Shown piece after piece: positions 1 through 5,286 of a DNA stretch of 7,314 bases (its first letter is position 1; the number at the start of each line of letters is the position of its first letter). The translations under genes and the position numbers were made by a program. This DNA comes from Bacteriovoracaceae bacterium (GTDB lineage: Bacteria; Bdellovibrionota; Bacteriovoracia; Bacteriovoracales; Bacteriovoracaceae): assembly GCA_023151145.1 (NCBI GenBank), contig JAKLJM010000179.1, positions 1-7,314 of the forward strand. Reading direction: 5' to 3'. The notes beneath the pieces are model-generated. The model did no database searches. It saw nothing but the letters and a program-made list of their open reading frames with translations, and had not been told where the DNA came from.

Positions 1-697
1 GGAAGATGCTGGGAAGATTCATTTCTCGGGTTACGAAAATGACAACAGAAAAGGATTTATTAAAAAATTAGGTTATTTACCTGAAAAAACCTATCTGTAT
101 CAACACTTAACTGGTTTAGAGTTTTTACACTATATCTCAGAAATTTTTGCCATTCCAAAAAGCGAACAATCAAAAAAAATAGCCTTCTGGTCAGAACGTC
201 TGACTATTGATCATGCTTTATCAAAGCCAATACATACATATTCAAAAGGGATGCAGCAGCGTCTGTGTTTTGTTTCCTCTCTGCTCAATGATCCTGAAGT
301 GCTCATTTTAGATGAGCCATTATCTGGCCTTGATCCAATTGGACGAAAAGATTTTAAACAGGTTTTTAAAGAGCTAAATAGAGAGCGAGGGACAACCGTA
401 TTTTTTAGTAGTCACGTGGTCTCAGATGTTGAAGAGATTTGTAATAAAGTTCTTTTTATCGAAAAAGGTAAAATGATTTATGAAGGGGCAATCGATAGCC
501 TGATTCACAAAAACACCAACGATCTTTATAAAATAAAGTATTTTTCAAATGACATATTAAACGTGGAGAATGTCGCTGGAGATCTAAAAGATAAACGTAT
601 TTTAGATTTAATTGCCAAAAACGTTAATATCGTTGAAATTGAAAAAGATAAACCGACCTTAGAAAACATTATTTACAAAATTAAACCTCATGAATAA
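1..697 (+). CDS. pilH: ABC transporter ATP-binding protein, PilH-like (5' partial)
   Basis: This is the ATPase subunit of an ABC-2 type transporter and would work with the permease encoded next. The reading frame is open from base 2, so the start codon and Walker A loop lie upstream of the window; 231 residues are visible. Visible motifs in order are a Q-loop region with Glu in the usual Gln position (KKLGYLPE, about residues 21-28), the signature YSKGMQQRL (80-88), Walker B with the catalytic Glu (LILDEPLSGLDP, 101-112) and the H-loop His (FFSSHVVSDVEE, 135-146). These are typical of the NatA/NosF/CcmA group. The end overlaps the permease start by 8 bases. The symbol pilH rests on the Myxococcus order pilG-H-I-D-M-N-O-P-Q, where the transporter is needed for pili; it is not the Pseudomonas response regulator of the same name. 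The family call is very secure and the pilus role is inferred from position. Confidence 0.9.
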   Translation, partial: EDAGKIHFSGYENDNRKGFIKKLGYLPEKTYLYQHLTGLEFLHYISEIFAIPKSEQSKKIAFWSERLTIDHALSKPIHTYSKGMQQRLCFVSSLLNDPEVLILDEPLSGLDPIGRKDFKQVFKELNRERGTTVFFSSHVVSDVEEICNKVLFIEKGKMIYEGAIDSLIHKNTNDLYKIKYFSNDILNVENVAGDLKDKRILDLIAKNVNIVEIEKDKPTLENIIYKIKPHE

Positions 698-1472
698 TTT
701 AAATTTTAAACACATCTTTTTAGTAAGCAGATTTACCTTTATTGAGGTGGTGAGAAGTAAGCTCATGGTGGCGATTCCTATCTTGGGATTTATGCTGGTT
801 TTTGTCGCCTACATTGCTTCGTCTTTTGCTTATGGGGCGCCGGGAAGAATTGCCGTTGACGTCGGTCTAGGTCTTATGTCGATGTCAAACCTCTTTTTTG
901 CTATTTTCATTGGCTCTACTCTTATAAGTAAAGAAGTCGACAGTCGTACGATTTATATGATTATTTCAAAACCTCTCACTCGATCAAGTTTTATCCTTGG
1001 AAAGATTTTAGGTTTACTCCTGGTTGTGATTATTAACGCATTTGTACTGGTGCTCATTTCACAAATTATTTACAGATTTTTTAATGGCGAATTCAATCAA
1101 TTGGTCTGGTGGATCGGTCTAATGTCTCTCATGGAATCAACCATTGTTTTGTTAATTGCTATCTTTTTTTCATTATTCACCAACGTGTCTTTGACGGTCA
1201 TCTTTTCAATCTTAGTTTGGGTCCTTGGTAGTGTTCTAAATGAAACTCAGAAGTTAATTTTTGTAAAAAACAACTTCCTATTGGAAGCTGTGACTAAAGT
1301 TATTTCAGTTGTGCTACCTGATTTTTCGAAATTTAATTTAAAAGATTTTGTTTTATATCAACAAAATGTAGAGATATCGTATTTAGTAAAAACATCATTG
1401 TATTTTTTACTGTATGCTCTCTTTATGTGTCTATTAAATGATTATCTCTTTAAAAAGAAGGATTTCAATTGA
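690..1472 (+). CDS. pilI: ABC-2 / NosY-type permease, PilI-like
   Basis: This 260-residue integral membrane protein is the permease partner of the ATPase just upstream. The N-terminus (residues 8-25, ending FIEVVRSK) precedes a first membrane segment at about 27-47. The motif KEVDSRTIYMIISKPLTR (81-98), followed by a GKILGLLLVV segment, is characteristic of the NosY-like ABC-2 permeases. Further hydrophobic segments lie at about 62-80, 105-128, 139-161, 165-182 and 232-250, giving about six. The ATG sits within the last codons of the ATPase and has no clear Shine-Dalgarno sequence, which implies translational coupling. A later Met at residue 26 has purine-rich bases upstream, but starting there would remove the conserved N-terminal amphipathic stretch. 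The symbol follows the Myxococcus pilI position between pilH and pilD. The substrate is unknown, and calling it a pilus gene is a synteny argument. Confidence 0.85.
   Translation: MNNLNFKHIFLVSRFTFIEVVRSKLMVAIPILGFMLVFVAYIASSFAYGAPGRIAVDVGLGLMSMSNLFFAIFIGSTLISKEVDSRTIYMIISKPLTRSSFILGKILGLLLVVIINAFVLVLISQIIYRFFNGEFNQLVWWIGLMSLMESTIVLLIAIFFSLFTNVSLTVIFSILVWVLGSVLNETQKLIFVKNNFLLEAVTKVISVVLPDFSKFNLKDFVLYQQNVEISYLVKTSLYFLLYALFMCLLNDYLFKKKDFN
1458..1462 (+). promoter_or_regulatory. ribosome binding site for pilD (TTG start)
   Basis: AAGGA lies six bases before the TTG at 1469 and within the 3' end of the permease gene. It supports the rare TTG start, which overlaps the permease TGA stop in the sequence TTGA. 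The conserved N-terminus of the peptidase also begins directly at this codon. Confidence 0.75.
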
Positions 1473-2245
1473 TTGAGTTTTATTTTCTCACATTTTATTT
1501 TGGCGCAATCATTGGATCATTTTTAAACGTAGTCATTTTACGTTTACCAGAATCAAAAAGTGTTGTAACTCCGCGATCGAGTTGTCCTGTTTGCCACCAT
1601 ATGATTCCATGGTATGAAAATATTCCGATAGTAAGTTTTCTTTTCTTAAGAGGAAAATGTAGTCAGTGTAAAACAAAAATATCTTGGCAGTATCCATTAG
1701 TAGAATTGATAACAGCGCTCGCCGCCTTATTTTTTATTGGATTTGGCTATAGTGGTTTATCTTCTTTAACCGTCATCTTTTTTAAATTTACAATTTTTTG
1801 TCTTTTTTTGACCCACTTTATCATCGATATAAAGCACTATTTATTGCTCGATGTTCTAAATCTTTATTTAGCAGGTCTTTTTTTGTTTTACGGTTTTTTC
1901 TACCACTCATTCATCTTTATGGGTCTCGGGGCCGCAATCGGTGGAGGAATACCATACCTCGTTACTTGGTTATTTTATAAATTGCGTGGAAAGATTGGAC
2001 TTGGTGGGGGAGATATTAAACTGTGGGCTGCACTTGGAATTTATCTTGGTCCACTGGGTATCATCCATAATATCTGGCTTAGTTGTACATTGGGAGCATT
2101 GATTGGTATCGTGATGATTGCTTTTAAAGTTATTTCTCGCGATGAACCACTGCCTTTTGGCCCATTCATTATAGTAGTTGCAGTAGTACAAATTTTTAAA
2201 CCCGATCTTATTGCTTCTTTTTTGACTAATTTTATAGGTTTTTAG
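1469..2245 (+). CDS. pilD: Type IV prepilin peptidase / N-methyltransferase PilD
   Basis: This inner-membrane bifunctional enzyme (258 residues) cleaves the leader peptide of prepilins at the cytoplasmic face and N-methylates the new N-terminal residue. The conserved start GSFLNVVILRLP (16-27) follows the first membrane segment. The cytoplasmic DiS_P_DiS domain has a CXXC pair at C39/C42 and another at C64/C67, the zinc tetrad, around the conserved stretch WYENIPIVSF (48-57). The peptidase A24 domain carries Asp120 in FIIDIKHYLLLD (117-128) and the GxGD motif GLGGGDIKLWAALG (177-190) with Asp182. The C-terminal FGPFI is at 230-234. The usual LPD of the first Asp segment reads LLD here. Length and motifs are complete, so it should be active. 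Its start is coupled to the permease stop. No pilin gene is in the window, so substrates must be encoded elsewhere. Confidence 0.97.
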   Translation: MIEFYFLTFYFGAIIGSFLNVVILRLPESKSVVTPRSSCPVCHHMIPWYENIPIVSFLFLRGKCSQCKTKISWQYPLVELITALAALFFIGFGYSGLSSLTVIFFKFTIFCLFLTHFIIDIKHYLLLDVLNLYLAGLFLFYGFFYHSFIFMGLGAAIGGGIPYLVTWLFYKLRGKIGLGGGDIKLWAALGIYLGPLGIIHNIWLSCTLGALIGIVMIAFKVISRDEPLPFGPFIIVVAVVQIFKPDLIASFLTNFIGF

Positions 2246-2254
2246 TTTAACTTC

Positions 2255-2284
2255 TTGAAAACAATCAATCTTTAAAGCTATAAT
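2255..2284 (+). promoter_or_regulatory. sigma70-type promoter upstream of pilM
   Basis: TTGAAA (2255-2260) and TATAAT (2279-2284) are separated by 18 bases, close to the housekeeping sigma70 consensus. It lies in the only gap (60 bases) between pilD and pilM. Transcription would begin at about 2291, roughly 15 bases before the pilM ATG, and would drive pilMNOP independently of the upstream ABC-pilD genes. No clear terminator precedes it, so read-through from pilD is also likely. Confidence 0.75.
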
Positions 2285-2305
2285 GAAAGAACCAACTTTT
2301 CATGG

Positions 2306-3418
2306 ATGAATATTTTGGATTTACAAAAAGAACTTGAATCATTTAAAGATAAATTATCTGAACTATTTTTCTATGGTTCAGCATCTGTTGTTGGTATTGA
2401 TATCGGTTTAAGCGCTGTTAAGGTTGCTGAATTGATAAAAACTCAATCAAGTTACAAAATCAATAAATTCGTTTCGATCCCTTTACCAGAAGGCGTAATC
2501 ATTGAAGATGAGATTCAAAAAGAAGATGATTTAATTGCCACTCTTCAAAAAGCTATTAAAATGGCAAACCCCTCATCTAAGTTTGCGGCTATTGGAATTT
2601 CAGGTCCCAATGCCATTATTAAAAAACTTCAACTTGCAGGTGGAACACCTGAGGAAATTGAAGATCAAGTAATGTGGGAAATCGAACAATACCTACCTTT
2701 CTCATCAGAAGATGGAAATATATCATTTCATGTTGTTGGTGAAAACCGAGGTGGTGGTGTTGACGTTATTGTTGGGGCGGCAAAGAAAACAGTTATTGCT
2801 TCTTTTAAATCAGTGGTTGAAGCCACTGGACTAAAAGTAAAAATAGTCGATCTCACCGCGGCTTCGACATTAAATGTTTTTGAGCACATTTATTTAGAAA
2901 AATTAAATGAAGAAAAATCCTATATCATTATTGATTTCGGTGCTCAGACCACCCAGTTATTAATCTATAAAGGAAAAGTTTTAGCTTTCTTTAAAGAAAT
3001 AAGCATTGGCGGAGTGACCATTACAGAAGAAATTCAGCGCCAGATGGGTGTGAATTATGAAGAAGCTGAAGAGTTAAAAATCAATGGTGATGGTTCTGGA
3101 AATATTCCTGAAGAAATCATTTCTATCATCAATCAAGTGTTAGAAACATTATTTGCTGAAATTAAAAAAACATTAGAGTTTTATTCCTCATCGTCTGTTG
3201 ATGAGCTTTTTGATTTTTGTGTTGTAACTGGTGGTGGGTCACTTATCGATGGAATCACTGATGCCATTGAAGAGTTAATTGGATGTCCGGTTGAACCGCT
3301 CAATCCACTTTCTTTAATGTCTTATAACCAATCTAAAATTGAGGAAGATCAATTGAACCAAATTATCTACACTGGTGTCGCAGCACTTGGGTTGGGGATG
3401 AGGGTGTATCAAAAATGA
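2306..3418 (+). CDS. pilM: Type IV pilus assembly protein PilM (actin-like ATPase)
   Basis: PilM is a cytoplasmic actin/FtsA-fold protein that binds the N-terminal tail of PilN and links the pilus alignment complex to the motor. The phosphate-1 motif is at GIDIGLSAVKVAEL (30-43). A WEIEQYLPF stretch (124-132) is typical of PilM. The phosphate-2 motif is IDFGAQTTQLLIY (209-221), and the adenosine-binding motif VVTGGGSLIDGI is at 306-317. The protein ends in a typical GLGMR segment. At 370 residues it is slightly longer than common PilM because about 15 extra charged residues precede the GIDIG motif. The ATG at 2306 has no good Shine-Dalgarno sequence. An overlapping out-of-frame ATG lies at 2302, and an in-frame TTG at 2315 follows GGATGA; either could complicate initiation. 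The stop overlaps pilN in ATGA. Family assignment is secure; the exact start is less so. Confidence 0.96.
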   Translation: MNILDLQKELESFKDKLSELFFYGSASVVGIDIGLSAVKVAELIKTQSSYKINKFVSIPLPEGVIIEDEIQKEDDLIATLQKAIKMANPSSKFAAIGISGPNAIIKKLQLAGGTPEEIEDQVMWEIEQYLPFSSEDGNISFHVVGENRGGGVDVIVGAAKKTVIASFKSVVEATGLKVKIVDLTAASTLNVFEHIYLEKLNEEKSYIIIDFGAQTTQLLIYKGKVLAFFKEISIGGVTITEEIQRQMGVNYEEAEELKINGDGSGNIPEEIISIINQVLETLFAEIKKTLEFYSSSSVDELFDFCVVTGGGSLIDGITDAIEELIGCPVEPLNPLSLMSYNQSKIEEDQLNQIIYTGVAALGLGMRVYQK

Positions 3419-4047
3419 TTGAACTAAACCTCCTCGAACGAAAAGCACCATTAAAACTCCCTAGTATTCTAGGTGTAGATCTAAATACACTTAATTTTAA
3501 GTTTTTATTTATTGCCGTTATTATTTATTACATACCTGGAATGTATTTAGAGTCATATCTAAGTAAAGATATTGAAGAATTAAACGTTCAAATCGCTACT
3601 GTTTCCACTCAAGAGCAACAGTTATCTTCAGAACTTGGAACTAAAGGTGATATTCGAGCGCAGTTAGATGCTTATAATAATCAGGTTGAAAAACTAAAAG
3701 CTCGAAGTGTTTCGGTTGATAATATTTTGAAAGAAAGAACAAATCCTAGATCAGTTCTAGAAAAAATTGCTAGAAGTATGAGTGATGAGATTTGGTTTGA
3801 TACTCTTTCGATTAACGAGAATAAAGAACTTTCAATTGTAGGCGGCGCTTATACTCCACAAGGTGTGGCTAGCTATCGCGTGATCGGTCAATTTGTTAAC
3901 TTGTTAAATGACTCCCCATTTTTTAATGGGACAGTTACGATTTCAAGCCAAAACCAGATCGAAGAAGACATCGATGGAGTAAAATTGGCATATGATAAAT
4001 TTGAGGTGAAGGCCCAAATTAAAAAGTTTGATGCATTTATAAGGTAA
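3415..4047 (+). CDS. pilN: Type IV pilus assembly protein PilN
   Basis: PilN is a bitopic inner-membrane protein of the alignment complex (210 residues). The cytoplasmic tail MIELNLLERK matches the conserved INLLPxR-type peptide that inserts into PilM, with Glu where Pro is usual. One membrane segment lies at about 28-44 (FKFLFIAVIIYYIPGMYL). It is followed by a polar, coiled-coil-prone stretch rich in Glu, Gln and Leu (about 51-106) and a ferredoxin-like periplasmic domain (about 110-205) that pairs with PilO. The start codon overlaps the pilM stop (ATGA), with a GAGGG-like stretch about ten bases upstream, so the two are translationally coupled. The sequence is weakly conserved as usual for PilN. 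The call rests on the N-terminal motif, topology and position between pilM and pilO. Confidence 0.94.
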   Translation: MIELNLLERKAPLKLPSILGVDLNTLNFKFLFIAVIIYYIPGMYLESYLSKDIEELNVQIATVSTQEQQLSSELGTKGDIRAQLDAYNNQVEKLKARSVSVDNILKERTNPRSVLEKIARSMSDEIWFDTLSINENKELSIVGGAYTPQGVASYRVIGQFVNLLNDSPFFNGTVTISSQNQIEEDIDGVKLAYDKFEVKAQIKKFDAFIR

Positions 4048-4051
4048 TAAG

Positions 4052-4720
4052 ATGGGAATAATCATTAAAAACATTCACTTTCTGATTATTGCCTTAGGGT
4101 TATTCAACGCCTATATGCTTTGGGAAGAAAAGTCTGAGATGATCACGAACCTTAATGATCAAATCTCAGTGCTGAATAACTCAATTGAAACGAAGAAAAG
4201 AAATAAAAAAGAACTACAAAACTTTTTTAGAGATATTAATGAAGCTAAAGATCGTATTGAGCGAGTGGCTTTAGAAATTGAAAAAGCTCAACAACAGTTA
4301 CCTGCCGATTTAAATGATGCTGAAGTTATTGGCTTTATTACTCGTAAAGCAGATGAGTTAAACATTAGAGAAATCAATATTTCTCCAGAAATGAAAGACG
4401 ATGATAAAGGCTTTTATTCAATAAGAAAGTATAACTTCAAAGCTAAAGGAACTTACGTTCAGTTTTTAATTCTTTTTGAAAACATCTCAGACTATAAGAG
4501 AATTTTGAACATCGGAAAGGTTATCTTTAATCGTAACAATGTTCAACAGCGAAGTCGTTTCCAAGTTATAGATGGCGAAATTCAAGTCTGGGCATATCGA
4601 TATAATACCGGCTATAAAGAAGATCGTGGAATTGAAGAAATTGATAAGAACCTAGCTACTGGTGGTGGTGCTCGTGGTCCAAAAGGTAAAAAAGCAGGAG
4701 GCGATAGTGGTGAAGACTAA
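4052..4720 (+). CDS. pilO: Type IV pilus assembly protein PilO
   Basis: PilO is a bitopic inner-membrane protein (222 residues) that dimerises with PilN and contacts PilP. It has a very short cytoplasmic N-terminus, one membrane segment at about 8-24 (FLIIALGLFNAYMLW), a long coiled coil (about 27-84, ending EKAQQQLPADLNDAEV) and a ferredoxin-like domain (about 88-185). The stretch KYNFKAKGTYVQFLILFENI (126-145) matches the conserved PilO beta-alpha unit in which F/Y-x-x-F-L/I precedes the helix. The last 20 or so residues form a Gly/Lys-rich tail (GGGARGPKGKKAGGDSGED) that looks disordered and is not part of the usual domain. The ATG follows two tandem TAA codons, the first ending pilN, and AAGG lies seven bases upstream. 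The 3' end overlaps the pilP start by 11 bases. Confidence 0.94.
   Translation: MGIIIKNIHFLIIALGLFNAYMLWEEKSEMITNLNDQISVLNNSIETKKRNKKELQNFFRDINEAKDRIERVALEIEKAQQQLPADLNDAEVIGFITRKADELNIREINISPEMKDDDKGFYSIRKYNFKAKGTYVQFLILFENISDYKRILNIGKVIFNRNNVQQRSRFQVIDGEIQVWAYRYNTGYKEDRGIEEIDKNLATGGGARGPKGKKAGGDSGED
4696..4701 (+). promoter_or_regulatory. ribosome binding site for pilP (GTG start)
   Basis: A perfect AGGAGG lies inside the pilO tail codons, eight bases before the GTG at 4710 and five before the in-frame GTG at 4707. It fixes the pilP start here rather than at the earlier GTG at 4662, because the signal peptide begins MKTN at 4710. Confidence 0.85.
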
Positions 4721-5195
4721 TGTATTAGTTATCGCATTTATGCTGATGAACTTTATGACGACAGAAACTTCTGCTCAAACGGCCGCACCAGCAAGTGGCC
4801 AAAAATATGAATTTTTAAAATCTAAAACTCAAGTTAAAAACCCTCTTGAGCTTAGAGATCCTTTTAAAAGAAAAATCGTTCGTAAGAAAAATCAAGCAAG
4901 CCAAGCTAAGAAAGATTCAGGGTATTATTCTGATGAATTAGGAATCGATAACGTTCCTATTGAAAGAATCAGAGTCGTTGGCGTACTTCTAGGTGAGCAA
5001 AGACGGGCCATGGTAAAAATCGCAGACAGAAACGATAATGAGATTTTCTATTTGCGCGAAGGCAGTAAAATAGGCCAAAACAACGCAGAGCTTCGTGCAA
5101 TCCTGCCAGCAGGAATAATTCTGGTTGAAAAAATTAGAAACGTTTACGATCAAGATGAATATCTCGAAACAGTAATACCTATAACACAAGAGTAA
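4710..5195 (+). CDS. pilP: Type IV pilus assembly protein PilP
   Basis: PilP is a periplasmic protein that bridges the PilN/PilO pair to the N0 domain of the PilQ secretin. From the GTG at 4710 it has 161 residues. They comprise a signal-peptide-like N-terminus (MKTNVLVIAF...TTETSA, 1-22) with a likely type I cleavage near SA|QT, a flexible linker with the PilP-typical PLELRDPFKRK (45-55), and a compact beta domain (about 84-158). That domain has the pattern IRVVGVLLGEQRRAMVKIAD followed by FYLREGSKIGQNNAELRAI. PilP of Neisseria and Pseudomonas is a lipoprotein, but this one contains no cysteine at all and so has no lipobox. It would have to be anchored through its partners only. The start overlaps the end of pilO by 11 bases. 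Identity is supported by the RDPF motif, domain pattern and gene order. Confidence 0.93.
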   Translation: MKTNVLVIAFMLMNFMTTETSAQTAAPASGQKYEFLKSKTQVKNPLELRDPFKRKIVRKKNQASQAKKDSGYYSDELGIDNVPIERIRVVGVLLGEQRRAMVKIADRNDNEIFYLREGSKIGQNNAELRAILPAGIILVEKIRNVYDQDEYLETVIPITQE

Positions 5196-5236
5196 ACTAC
5201 TCGGATTAAACTTTTAATTTTAATTTTTTAAAAGAC

Positions 5237-5245
5237 TGTTATACT
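5237..5245 (+). promoter_or_regulatory. extended -10 promoter candidate upstream of pilQ
   Basis: TGTTATACT is an extended -10 element (TGn followed by TATACT, five of six consensus bases) in the 91-base gap between pilP and pilQ. A/T tracts lie directly upstream (5212-5233). No good -35 hexamer is present at the right distance. Transcription would start at about 5252, leaving a 35-base leader with a Shine-Dalgarno sequence. It may give pilQ its own transcript besides read-through from pilMNOP. Confidence 0.45.
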
Positions 5246-5272
5246 TAAATTAGTCCTTCAAACTACAACTTA

Positions 5273-5280
5273 GGGAAGAG
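5273..5280 (+). promoter_or_regulatory. ribosome binding site for pilQ
   Basis: GGGAAGAG ends six bases before the ATG at 5287. It favours that ATG over the TTG at 5281, which would directly abut the site. The ATG begins a signal peptide with the typical MKKG start. Confidence 0.7.
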
Positions 5281-5286
5281 TTGCCA

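Noticed and set aside
1798..2191. Alternative-frame and minus-strand open frames within pilD
   Set aside because: They overlap the conserved peptidase motifs, show no family resemblance, and are shadows of the real frame.
2283..2303. Inverted repeat ATGAAAG / CTTTTCAT around the pilM transcription start as an operator
   Set aside because: The arms are imperfect by one base and AT-rich, and there is no second copy elsewhere in the window.
4662..4709. Upstream GTG giving a longer PilP with 16 extra residues
   Set aside because: It would place a Lys/Gln-rich stretch before the signal peptide, and it has no ribosome binding site. AGGAGG at 4696-4701 points to GTG 4710.
5211..5234. CTTTTAA...TTAAAAG inverted repeat as a terminator after pilP
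   Set aside because: The stem is nearly all A/T, the loop is ten bases, and no T-run follows. It is more likely AT-rich promoter flank.
5281..5286. TTG at 5281 as the pilQ start
   Set aside because: It directly abuts the Shine-Dalgarno stretch; ATG 5287 has proper spacing and begins a typical MKKG signal peptide.
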